Source: Pycnococcus provasolii
Taxonomy: Eukaryota > Chlorophyta > Pseudoscourfieldiophyceae > Pseudoscourfieldiales
DNA length: 64,000 nt
Assembly (NCBI GenBank): GCA_049487715.1
Contig: CP150556.1
Location: forward strand, 744,001 to 808,000
Direction of reading: 5' to 3'
Numbering within the stretch: the first letter of the stretch is position 1; every line of letters starts with the position of its first letter. This document shows, piece by piece, positions 9,382 through 19,574 of this stretch. The translations under genes and the position numbers were made by a program. A model generated the notes under the pieces. That model saw only the letters and a program-made list of their open reading frames with translations. It was not told the DNA's origin and searched no databases.

Positions 9382-12300
9382 ATGGACGACTCTCTGCCGC
9401 TCTTCCCCCGCGGAGGGGGCGGCGCCAGCGATGCCTCCGCACGCACGTCATCCGCATCGAAAAAGCGTCCTGCTTCGGGGACGCGTACGCACGCATCGGC
9501 GTCACACTCCAAACAAACCAAGGCGCGACGATCGTTGTTGAACATCTCGCGCAGAGACGAAGACGTGCAGGAGGAGCTCGCATCCTTGGCGGATGACGAC
9601 CTGCCGCTCGCGGCGATGGCGGCGTCGAGCGCGGAGCTGGAGTCCATCACCGCCGCGTCGTCGAAGAAAATCGTTGGCACGCTGCGTTTTCACAAACTCG
9701 TTCCGGGCATGAAACTGCTTGGGTGCATCACCTCCATCACGCCGCAAGGTGTCGTCGTCGCGCTGCCGCAGGGACTCAAAGGATTTTGCACGCTGCGCGA
9801 GGCGTGCGAGCGAAGTCTCGTGGAGGCGGCTTACGCGCACGGAGACGGGAACCTCGCCGTGCACATGCGAAACGCCGTCGCCGCGTCGTTTCCCATCGGC
9901 GCGTTCGTTCCGTGCATTGTCAGCGACATCTCAGAAGACGACGGCGACGACGGCGAGCAGACGGTAGCCGCAGACGCCACGGAGAATGGCGGCGACGAGA
10001 GGATGGGGAAACGCAAGCGCGCGCGGCGCGTGCTGGTATCGTTCCGGCTCGCCAAGCTGCGAAAAAGATGCAGCGCGGCGTCGCTCGCACGCGGGCGGGC
10101 TGTGATGGCTGCCGTTGTGAGCGCGGAGGATCACGGATACGCCGTTTCTCTTGGCATCAACGGGTGCACGAGCTTCCTCCCGTACTCCACCATCCCACAG
10201 GGATCGCCGAGGCTGCCCGCCGGTGCGATCGTGCGCACTGCCGTGACGTCCATTAGAAAGCGCGGGGCGGCGGGCGTGCACGTGGAGGTGAAGCTCGTCG
10301 GTGGCGATGCGCGCGGGCACTCGCTGGCAGAGGATGCGGGTGTGACGCTCGACGAGCTCGTGCCCGGCGATGTCGTGAACGCGACTGTGTCGCGCGTTCT
10401 TGCCGATGGCATGCATGCCACCTTCTGCTCCTTCTTCCGAGCGACTGTCGACGCCTTTCATCTCACAACTCCTGGCGCATCGCTATCCGAATACGCCGTG
10501 GGCCAGAAGCACGCCGCGGTCATCCTCTCCGTGGACGCGGCTGCGAAGGAGGTGCGCCTCAGTCTGCTGGAGGAGCACGTGCGCTCGCAGCTATGTGCAA
10601 CCGCAGGTCCGCACGCGCTCACGGGATCTCCGGACGAGTACGCCGCGGCGGTGCGCGCGGCACTCTCCGGTGATGCGGCGACGAGCACCGCGCTGCCCGG
10701 CGTGGGCACGAAGATGGAGAACCTCGTGGTGGCGCGTACCGAGGAGAAAGTTGGGCTCGTCTTGCGCATGGGCGAGGATGGAGGGTTCGCATTCGTGCAC
10801 GTATCTCACGTGTCAGCGCAGGAGGTGAGCAAGCTCGCGAAGCGCTTCCCAATCGGCGCGCTGATTGCTAACCCGGCGCGTGTGATCGACGTGCGGCCAA
10901 TGGAGCACGTCGTCGCTATGTCGATGCTCCCGGAGGATGTCAGCAACGACAACCTCATGACGCCAATCCACACCTTCGCACCTGGCGACCTCGTGCAGGG
11001 ATGCGTGGTGCGCGGCTACTCGAAGCGTAAGGGCGTGCTGCACATCACGGTGGGAGGGAAGCACTTTGGCTTTGTGCCAACAAACTGGATGGATGCCATG
11101 CGCAGATTGGCCTTTCTCGAGACGGGTGAGGAGTTCGAAGACGGCGGCCGCGACGACGATGACGACGACGACGACGACAATTATAATAAGAACGAATCGG
11201 GAGCACGGGCATCGCTGAAATCCTCCGCGCGTGGTTCTAAAAAGGAGATGGCACGCCTCGCCAAGAGAGAACGCGCGAGGCAACTCGCTATGAAAAGGCA
11301 GAAGCGGCTGCAACGCAGCCTGTACCAACCTGGTGAGCTGATTAGCGTGCGCATCGTCTCGGTAGACTACGAGCGCCGAAGGCTGAAGTGCGCGACGATG
11401 AAGGAACTCGTCGGCAGCAATCTTGCGGTGGTTGGCGATACTCCGCTCGAGCTTTCGGGCGACGAGCATCCCGCGCGAGCATTCACGAATGCGGAGCTGC
11501 GCGCGAGCGATGTGTGGGCGCACGGTGTTGTGACAGGCGTGCTCGACAGCCCAAAGCCAATGGTATTCGTCGCGTTCTACGGGCGCGCCAAGGGACTCGC
11601 GAGCGGCGTGGAGACGCTTGGACTTGGCGAAGGAGAGCGGCCGAGCGATATGTTCAAGGTGGGGCGCGTCACGCGCGTGCGCCTGCACGCACGACTCGTG
11701 GGCAAGCGCTACCGCGATGAGCAGATGTATGCGCTGTCGTACGTGCCACGCAGCGAGGAGGAAATTATGGCTGCATCTGCTCTGGGCAAGCGCGATGCCG
11801 CCACGGCGGGATCCGACGAGCCGCGCGCGAAGCGAAGTCGTGCTTCGCTTCAGGTGGGCGACGCGTGCTCTGGCACCGTGAAGGACTGCGACGCCACCAC
11901 AGGCGTCATTCGACTGAAGATGGACAGCGGTGACGGCGCGGCGGGCTTGCTCGATCGCGCACACATTGTTGATCACGTGGGCATGCGCGACATGGAGTGG
12001 GGCTCTCTCGCACCCGGCTCTCGGATCGACGGGCTGAGAGTTCTCGCGCGTCGGTCGGCAACTGGCACGGTTGTGGTCACGGCAAAGTCGACAATAACAG
12101 CTGCCATGGCTGATAGCGCATCATTTCCCTGGTCCTTGCCTCGACGCGCAGATGAGCTGCAGGTTGGACGGATGTGCGTCGGCTACGTGCGCAAGATTAT
12201 GTACGCCAAGGGCGAGGGAACGGTCGTTGGCCTTCTCGTCGCATTCCAGGGTGCGCTGTGCGGCTTCGCAAGACCGAGCGAGCTTGTTGTGTACCCAGAC

Positions 12301-15300
12301 ATGGCCATCGGCCGCATGATTCCCGAGAACAGCGACGACGATACAGACGAAGATTTGTCGTACGATATGCTCGTCGGTGCGTCGGTGCTCTGTCGTGTCA
12401 AGGAGGCTGGCGTTCGAGGTGGAGACGGTGACAGGGCACGCAGTGCGGTTCTCGAGATTCTCGCCGTGGAGGGTGGTGCACCTGCAGCTGGGCGCGCGGA
12501 GGGAACGACGCCAGTAGCTTCGCTCCTCGAGCGATCTAGCGACGACGAGCTTGCGATCCGACGGTTTGCCACGCAGTCCCTCGACGCGCTGCTGCGAGCC
12601 ACAGGGAGCGGCGACGGCGACGGAGACTTTCCACCACCCGGTGCCACGGTCTCCGTGCGTTCGGTGGAGCAGATTGACGGCATCGGAGGCACCCTTGTTC
12701 TCGGCGAGCTTGGACTGCGATCTAAGACGACAAAGAAGAAGGGCGTAGATCGCTTTCGCAACGTCGCGACCGTGGCTTGCAACGCGGAAGACGTGGAGGT
12801 GGGCGAGGGTGCTCAGGCGCGGCGCGCTCGCGTATTGAACGTGAATGCGTCGGATCGTGTCGTGGACGTTTGGTACTTGGACGGCAAAGCTAAGGAGGAG
12901 ATGGAGGATGACGGCGCAAGTGCTGTGGCCAAGCTCCGCGACGGTGGAAGGTACCATGCCACGATTGCTCTCATCAAGCAAGGACTGGGCTACGGCTGCG
13001 CTTTCGTGGGCCGCGACGCGGCGAAGGCGCGCGACACCGCCGACAAAGGCAGTATGCCGCTGTGCTATTTCGCACTTCGAGGCGGTGTGAACACATCGCT
13101 GGACGTTGGCGATGCAGTGACTGTGGAGTTGGCTGCCGACGGCGTTTCGGCATGCGACGAGCGCGGTGGACGCGTGCTCGGGCAGCTCATTTCCGTTGAC
13201 CGCCAGCTGCCGAACGGCGATGAAGCGATTGCCGGACCATCGAGCGGCGTGGGTGCGCAGCCAGCGCCAAGGCGAATGTTTGCATCGTCCGCACGCCCAG
13301 GTGCCGCGGTGGTACCCGCCGTCGTCGCGACGCCTGTCCAGCTCGTAGGCGGTTCCTACGCATCCGTCGAGATGGCGTCCGGTCCCGCCCTAGCGCACAT
13401 CCTGCACGTGGCGACGGCCAAGGCTGTGCGCAAGTCTCTGTCCGTGTCCGACAGCAGCCCCGATGGTTCTTTGGTGTCTGCGTCAAGTCTCGTCGAGGCT
13501 GGCCACGAGGTGGAGCTCGCGTCGCTTCGGCGTGGGACGGTTGCCGGTGGTGGAGGTATGAAGTCGACGAGTATTCTCGCCCTGCGCGGTGAGAAGGAGG
13601 GACACCAGGCTGCGGAGGCTGTGCTTCGCGTGGGCAAGGTGCGTGGCCGTAAAGGCGGCTTTCCTGCCGTCGAAGCCGTATCGTCGGACGCGCTTGCCAC
13701 GGGAGACGTCGTCGTGGGCGTCGTCGAGAGCCTCGCCGATGACGAGACGCACGGCGTCATCGTCAGCCTGTGCGACGGCGTGCGCGGAATTGTCGCTCTC
13801 GTCGACTCGTTCCGAGAGAGCCCGCAGCCGGACGACGTGCACGCAGCACCACTGTCACGTCGCATGCCCGTTGGCGCCCTCGTCGCGTGCCGCGTGCTGT
13901 CTCGCACGCTGCGCCCGCCGAGACTTGCGCTGAGCATGAACGTCGCGTCGTCCTTTGACGAAGATGGCATGGATGCCGAGGGTGGCGAGCCGCCGTCGCG
14001 CGTGGGCGAGATCGTGCGCGGCACCGTCAGGCGGATCACCGACGACGCGTGCTCTGCAGAACTTGCCATTGACGGCGGCAGCCGTGCTCGCGTGGACCTC
14101 TTCGATCTGTCCGATGGCGCGCTCGTCTCCAACCCGCTCGCTCGCGCGGATGCGGATCCGCCGCTCACCTCTCGTCCCGACTGCGTCGTGGTTGCGCGCG
14201 TGCTGAGGGACAACGGCGAAGGTCGCATCGACGTCTCTCTAAAGCCAAGCCTGGGAGGTGCCGGGGCTGAGGAGGCGTTCAGCTTGGTTGACGGCGACAT
14301 GCGAAAGGGAAAGGCTGCGCGCGTTCTGATGGCGACACCTCGCGTTGGCGCCGTGCGCCTTGCAGCCGTCAAGGCGAGTGGTCCCAAGGGTGTGTTTGTG
14401 CGCCTCGCGGATGGCGTTGAGGCTCGCTGCCTGCTGAAGAATCTGAGCCACCGCCGCGTGACGAATGTCGCCAAGACATTCTTCCGTGGAAAGATGGTTG
14501 CGTGCCGCGTGCTTTCGTGCGACGTGGACACTGGGCGCGTGGAGGTGGAGTTCCGATCGACGGAGGAGCTTGGCGACGTGTCGCAGCTGAGTGTGGACGA
14601 CATCAGGAGAGTGGCTGAGGACGTGTGGAAGCCGTTGGAGGCTTACAACGAGGGCGAGCCCGTTCGCGGCGTGGTGACTCGCGTGGAGAAATTTGGCGTG
14701 TTTGTTCGCGTCGCGGGCTCGAGCGACGTGACTGGGCTGGTGCATCGCTCTCACGTCGGAGGGAGCATGGCACAGATTGTTGTGGGCACGGATGTGAGCT
14801 GCGTTGTATTGGCGGTGGATGCGGAGAAGCGAAAGATGGCGCTGAGCATGGATTTGGAGCAGCATCATTTGGATGGAGATGGTGAGGAGGAGGAGGAGGA
14901 GGAGGATGGTTTGGAGGAGGAGGAAGATGATTTGGAGGAGGAGGAGGACGATTTGGAGGACGATGACATGGAGGAGGAGGAGGAGGAGGAGGAGGAGGAG
15001 GAGGAGGACGACGATGATGACGACGACGGAGAGGAGGACGAGGAGGAGGAGGAGGAGGAGGATGCTCGTTTCGGAGTGGACACGTCAGCCTTGATGACTC
15101 TCGACGCCGTGGCAGGCGAAGGAGGAAATGCCGCATCCCTGCTTACGGGAAGCGGCGCCTTTGACTTTGATGCGACACTAGACGCTGAAATGGATAACGG
15201 TGCAGCGGAGGATGTGGACATGCAGACGGACGCCCCGCTGGATCCCGCGGCGGAGGCGAGACGTAAGAAGAAGGAGCGCAAGGATCGCGAGCGTCGTGCG

Positions 15301-16195
15301 CTCGAGCACGAGACTCGCCTTCGACGGGAGATGGGCGGAGGTGAGTCGCGCGTTCCGTCGAGTGCCGAGGACTTTGAGGAGCTCGTCGCGCAGAGCCCGG
15401 AGAGCAGCTATTTGTGGGTGAGGTACATGGCGTTTGCGCTCGGGACGGGCGATGCATCGCTGGCTCGACGCATCGTCGAGCGCGCTCTCGCGTCGGTGCC
15501 GCTCGAGGAGACGAGCGAGCGATTCAATTTATTCGTCGCGAGGCTGAATCTTGAAAAGCAGCACGGCGACGCCGCAAGCATGAAGGCCGCTGTCATGGAG
15601 GCGTGCGCGAGGAGTGACGAGAAGCGCATCCTGGTGGCGCTGTTTGCGATTGAGCAGAAGCATGGCGACGTCGAGGGCATGTCCGCCGCATCGGCCAGAC
15701 TTGTGAAAAGGTTTGGCGCAAGCTGCAAGGCTTGGGTGAAAACGTACATCGCTGCACTCAGTGCTTCCAAGGGCACCGACGACGTTCTCGCGCGTGCGAT
15801 GACGAGGCTGCCGACGCGAAAGCACGTCAAGTTCCTGTCGGCATGTGCCGCGCACGCGTGCGGGGAGGATGAAATGGAAGCTGGCCGAGGCTTGTACGAA
15901 AAATTGGTTGCGACGTACCCCAAGAGGCTTGATGTCTGGCTGCGTTACGCGGATGCGGAGGAGAAGCTTTGCGTGCACGAACCGAGCGACGAGCATCGGC
16001 GAAGGGTTCGCGCGCTGTACGCACGCATCGAGACGATGCCGCTGCCAGTGAAAGAAAATGAAGACAGTATTTCAGAATGAACTGAAATTCGAGACGTCCA
16101 AGAGCGGCGAGAAGAATGAGAGCAGGAGGAACGCGAGGTGCGAGGATGTGAAGAAGCGTGCCATGGCGTGGGTGGACGAGAACACGAATGAATAG
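9382..16195 (+). CDS. RRP5: rRNA biogenesis protein RRP5 (frame broken once near the 3' end)
   Basis: RRP5 (PDCD11) binds pre-rRNA and is needed for early cleavages leading to both 18S and 5.8S/25S rRNA. The protein begins MDDSLPLFPRGG, like the family's FPRGG opening. Twelve or thirteen S1 RNA-binding modules follow between residues about 100 and 1820, then a Glu/Asp-rich linker (residues about 1834-1894) and a HAT/TPR-type helical domain from about residue 1990. At about 2,280 residues it is longer than animal (1,871) or yeast (1,729) RRP5. The frame that carries the HAT domain stops at 16080, but the expected last helices (starting MKTVFQNELKFE, ending in TAG at 16193-16195) continue in another frame. 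One surplus base within 16051-16057 (aaagaaa) explains this. The start is the first ATG; a GTG upstream is not used. A CCCTAA array lies 235 bp upstream. Confidence 0.93.
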
Positions 16196-16370
16196 TACTT
16201 GTAAAACGTAAACTTTCTTACTTTCTTTTTCCTTATTATAGGTAACGTGTTTCTTCACCAACGCAACGTTCACATTAGATTCACATTATGTACGCAACGT
16301 TCACCTTAGACTATCCGCAAGCTTCGCGCCCTTTAGTAGATCACCAGCAGTAGTAGCAGTGCTATTATTC

Positions 16371-16826
16371 CTAATTGTTGTGATGATGGCGATTGTTCTC
16401 CCATGTCTTGATCTTCTCCGTAAGCAAAGTCTTTGCTGGCGGTGTGAAGTGGAAGTGCTCGATTGCGAACACGAGCGTCTTCCTTTCTGTATCCGTGATT
16501 ATGTCACCATCGGCGATTTTCGGCCATAGTTCCGTCTCTGCAAAAGTTTTGCTGATTCGATGATTGCCCTCCTTCATGGCGTTTCGACACAGTTCGAGAA
16601 TTTCCCGTTTGTACCGTACGCCGTCGATCGTTTCGTAGTAGCTATGCTGCTGTCGATCCCCGGTGGTTGTTGTGGGTGCATTGTTGTTGCTGCGGCTGCT
16701 TGACGATGATGATGAAGCCGCATACGACGAGAAGAGGCGGCGTTGTCGTTGATGTTTCTGATGACAGCACCCGCCGCCGTGTGGACGACTACTAAGGAGG
16801 AAGCGGCGCGCAGCAATCATCATCAT
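16371..16826 (-). CDS. small organelle-targeted protein of unknown function
   Basis: From a triple Met (start at 16824-16826) it encodes 151 residues. The first 40-60 residues are Arg/Ser/His rich without acids, typical of a mitochondrial or plastid presequence, and are followed by a Ser/Asn/Thr linker. The last 80 residues form a compact charged domain starting YETIDGVRYKREILELC and including GNHRISKTFAETELWPKI and TDTERKTLVFAIEHF. I have seen similar short acidic-helical modules in uncharacterised algal proteins but cannot name the family. An upstream in-frame ATG at 16961 would add 45 residues that do not look like a presequence. Confidence 0.6.
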   Translation of the reverse strand: MMMIAARRFLLSSRPHGGGCCHQKHQRQRRLFSSYAASSSSSSSRSNNNAPTTTTGDRQQHSYYETIDGVRYKREILELCRNAMKEGNHRISKTFAETELWPKIADGDIITDTERKTLVFAIEHFHFTPPAKTLLTEKIKTWENNRHHHNN

Positions 16827-17177
16827 GGCCACCACGGTCCTCAGTAGGAGGATGTTGTTGTGATCAATTGAAATTGCGTTGCGGAGAATCGAGAATTTTT
16901 GTCCCGGAGGCGAAAGATATGATTTGTCATGATGAGATCGGGTTTTCGGGAATTTCGGCATGCCATGCTGGCATTTAGGGGTTCACGATGAACTTTTCTA
17001 GATCCAGTTCTGATTCGTCCGACAAAAACAAAAGGTACGAGTTTCCGACTCAGCACCACGTGACGAGTCGGAAACTCGTACGAGGTGATGAGTTTCCGAC
17101 CATCACCTCGTGACAAGGAAGCTTTTCCCAACGCCAGCCGCCACTTGCCCACTCATTTTGTTTTCAACAAGCTCAGC
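16827..17177. other. intergenic region with overlapping hairpins
   Basis: Short divergent promoter region between the unknown organelle gene and the RAP-domain gene. Apart from the two inverted repeats described separately, I see nothing distinctive. Confidence 0.5.
17035..17111. repeat. two interlocking perfect hairpins sharing a module
   Basis: Arm gtacgagtttccgactc (17035-17051) pairs with 17065-17081 (17 bp, 13-nt loop containing CACGTG). Overlapping its end, acgaggtgatg (17080-17090) pairs with catcacctcgt (17101-17111); its loop is a third copy of the agtttccgac module. The hairpins lie 67-143 bp before the RAP-gene ATG. Confidence 0.85.
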
Positions 17178-18028
17178 ATGGTTGAACGCAACGCGGCGAG
17201 AGCACTCACCTCGCGCATTGCGAACGCCCACAATGACGGGGCACTCGCGGACATCGTCAAGCAGCTGTTGGGGGATGGAATAATTGGGGGTTATCCAGTC
17301 CATGGGCGAAGTCAATATTCGCTTGTGCTTCATCATCATCTCGTTCATCCTTAGAGAGGGAAGTCATCGCATGCCTCGATCGTCTCGGCATCACTTACGA
17401 CGTTGAAGCGCTTACTGAGGATGGCATGCATTGCGTCGATATGCTCGTTCGTGGTCGTACCGACGACGGTGGCGAGAGGCTGCTTGCGATCGAATGCGAC
17501 GGTCCCGTGCACTTCTTCCGAGCATCTGACGGCACGTACCGCATTGACGGATCGACGTACGCGCGCAATTGCCACTTGCGCAAGCTTGGCCTGGACGTAT
17601 TGTGTGTAGCGTGCCACGAGTGGACAAATCTGAAGAGGGACGAGCGCGACGCATACCTGCGTAGGGAGCTGCTGCACAAGCGCGACTTCAAGCATTCCTT
17701 CAAACGCGACGACGCCACCAGACCAACACGGGACGAGGTGCTGTCCCGCCTCGCGGCGGCGGGCGAGAGCTGGGCGGGCGGGCGCCACCGCCGGGGGGGC
17801 GGCGCGGCGCGAGGCGTGGCGGGCTCGCCGGTGCAAGCACCGCAAGCATCCGCCAGCGCGTCGTCGTCGTACGTACCGCCGCCGCATAGCTCTTCATCAT
17901 ACAGTGCAGCAGCATTAAGCGACTTCAAACGCGACGACGCCAGTCCAACACCGCAAGCATCCGCCAGCGCGTACGTACCGCCGCATCGCTTTTCATACAG
18001 TGCAGCATTACGCTCCAAACGGTGTTGA
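17178..18028 (+). CDS. short RAP-domain protein
   Basis: The RAP domain is an RNA-binding, nuclease-like fold found in organelle RNA-processing factors. The core lies in the main exon: ECDGPVHFFRASDG, then YARNCHLRKLGLDVLCV and HEWTNL, matching the RAP pattern EvDGP.Hf...T..K.r.L...G..vv.v...eW. The first exon starts MVERNAARALTSRIANAHNDG. A short intron is needed to join the frames: the donor is GTCAAT at 17311 or GTCCAT at 17298, and the acceptor ends at 17354 or 17356. Either pair keeps the frame. The C-terminal 90 residues are Ala/Ser rich and contain an approximate duplication (FKRDDA, APQASASA/TPQASASA, YVPP). Most algal RAP proteins carry long OPR arrays; this one, at about 265 residues, has none, so its target and partner are unknown. 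Confidence 0.7.
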
Positions 18029-18200
18029 CAGCCCGTGTTGTGTTACATTCAAAACTTTTTTGTTATTTTTGTGTTGGTTGGTTTCACACATGTGTGGAAT
18101 AATTAGTTGTTTCACGCACTCCTTGTTGTGTCCATTCTGTGGAGCATTTTTCATGCGAGTCGCACCTTCGTCGTGATCAAATAATAACTATTTACTAAGG

Positions 18201-19238
18201 TTACAGCAGGATGTGCACATCGGTCATGAAGGGAAACTTGGCGCTGAGAGTGGCGTACTCGTCCTCGCCGTACTCCTCGTCGTGCTCTGGAGTCGGCGCT
18301 TGGCCGTCGTCGTTGCGTCCCCAGCACGCGATGCTGCCGTCGCGTTGTAGCGCCAGCGAGTGAGCGATACCCGCGGCGATGGCGACGAAGTCGCCTTGCA
18401 TGCCGTCCGGAGGCGCCTCGCCGTCGCCGTTGTCGCCCCAGCACGCGATGCTGCCGTCGCGTCGGATCGCCAGCGAGTGATAGTAACCCGCGGCGACCGC
18501 GACAAAGTCGCCTTGTATGCCGTCCGGAGGCGCCTGGCCGTCGTAGTTGTAGCCCCAGCACGCGATGCTGCCGTCGCGTCGGATCGCCAGCGAGTGATCG
18601 CCACCCGCGGCGATGGCGACGAAGTCACCTTGTATGCCGTCCGGAGGCGCCTGGTCCCAACCGTTGTATCCCCAGCACGCGATGCTGCCGTCGCGTCGGA
18701 TCGCCAGCGAGTGAGCGCCACCCGCGGCGATGGCGACGAAGTCACCTTGTATGCCGTCGGGAGGCGCCCGGCCGTACTCGTTGCTTCCCCAGCACGCGAT
18801 ACTGCCGTCGCGTTGCAGCGCCAGCGAGTGAAAGTCGCCCGCGGCGATGGCGACGAAGTCGCCTTGTATGCCGTCCGGAGGCGCCTCGCCGTACTCGTTG
18901 CTTCCCCAGCACGCAATACTGCCGTCGTGTTGTAGCGCCAGCGAGTGAGCGAGACCCGCGGCGACCATGATGAAGTCGCCTTGTATGCCGTCCGGAGGCG
19001 CCTTGCCGTTGCTGTTGCTTCCCCAGCAAGCAATGCTTCCGTTCTTTCGGAGAGCGAGCGAGAAATCTGGACCCGCTGCAAGGTTCGCGTTGGCGCGCGA
19101 AATTCGTTTGCGGTGCTCGTCGCGCTCCTTGACGATTGCGAGTCGTCGCGGTTTGTGCACGACGACGAGCCATTCGCGCCAGACGGCGATGGCGTCGTCT
19201 CGCAGCCCATGCCCATGCGCGTCGCCGCTTGATTCCAT
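18201..19238 (-). CDS. seven-repeat RCC1/BLIP-II-like beta-propeller, copy 1
   Basis: A 345-residue protein. The N-terminus (about 45 residues) includes IAVWREWLVVVHKPRRLAIV, then seven repeats of 39 residues with the frame HSLA-x5-GSIACWG-N....APPDGIQGDF-x4-AAG. The unit length fits the RCC1 superfamily and is closest to the 38-residue blades of BLIP-II, so a seven-bladed propeller is predicted. Within each unit nearly everything is fixed except the two residues after AAG (LA, DF, GA, GD, YY, IA) and the residues after CWG (for example SNSNGK, YNGWDQ, RNDDGQ). The protein ends with an acidic stretch and FPFMTDVHILL. No signal peptide is obvious from Met 19236-19238; an upstream ATG at 19349 would add a hydrophobic leader. 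The function and ligand are unknown. A paralogue lies at 48436-49524. Confidence 0.8.
   Translation of the reverse strand: MESSGDAHGHGLRDDAIAVWREWLVVVHKPRRLAIVKERDEHRKRISRANANLAAGPDFSLALRKNGSIACWGSNSNGKAPPDGIQGDFIMVAAGLAHSLALQHDGSIACWGSNEYGEAPPDGIQGDFVAIAAGDFHSLALQRDGSIACWGSNEYGRAPPDGIQGDFVAIAAGGAHSLAIRRDGSIACWGYNGWDQAPPDGIQGDFVAIAAGGDHSLAIRRDGSIACWGYNYDGQAPPDGIQGDFVAVAAGYYHSLAIRRDGSIACWGDNGDGEAPPDGMQGDFVAIAAGIAHSLALQRDGSIACWGRNDDGQAPTPEHDEEYGEDEYATLSAKFPFMTDVHILL
18298..19075 (-). repeat. 117-bp coding repeats of propeller copy 1
   Basis: The string gccgtccggaggcgcc and its close variants recur every 117 bp (for example at 18402 and 18519). DNA identity between units is very high outside the two variable patches. 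Confidence 0.85.
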
Positions 19239-19574
19239 GGCAACAAACAAAGCAGACGCAGACGCAGCACGCTCGAACCTAATGAGGATGAGTAGAATGG
19301 GAGACGACGACAATTCAAATGAGACAAAAAAGTAAAAAGCGAATACCAAGCCTAACCCTAACCCTAGCCCTAACCCTAAACCCTAACGCTCTCCTCTCTC
19401 CCCGCATTTTCTCTCGTAGTTTTTTTAGGAAAAAACTTTACGATTAGAGTTGGAGGTTGGTATAGTTTCCCCTGATTCCGCCGTTCCCGCGCGTCCTCCT
19501 CGTGTGCGGTTCGCAACCTCCAACCAGCCTCCCGGCCGGCCATCAAAGGCAATACGGAGGCAATACGGTTGACG
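19239..19574. other. divergent promoter region with CCCTAA array
   Basis: A 336-bp gap between divergent start codons. It contains a degenerate telomere-type array (19351-19387, about six units including ccctag and ccctaaa variants), 113 bp from the propeller ATG and 188 bp from the glycoprotein ATG. Confidence 0.75.

Noticed and set aside
10813-11976. Minus-strand frame of 387 codons inside RRP5
   Set aside because: It is antisense to conserved S1 domains and has His/Ala/Arg-rich shadow composition.
18298-19075. CRISPR-like regular repeats
   Set aside because: The period is exactly 117 bp, in frame, with no spacers, and it encodes propeller blades; the genome is eukaryotic.
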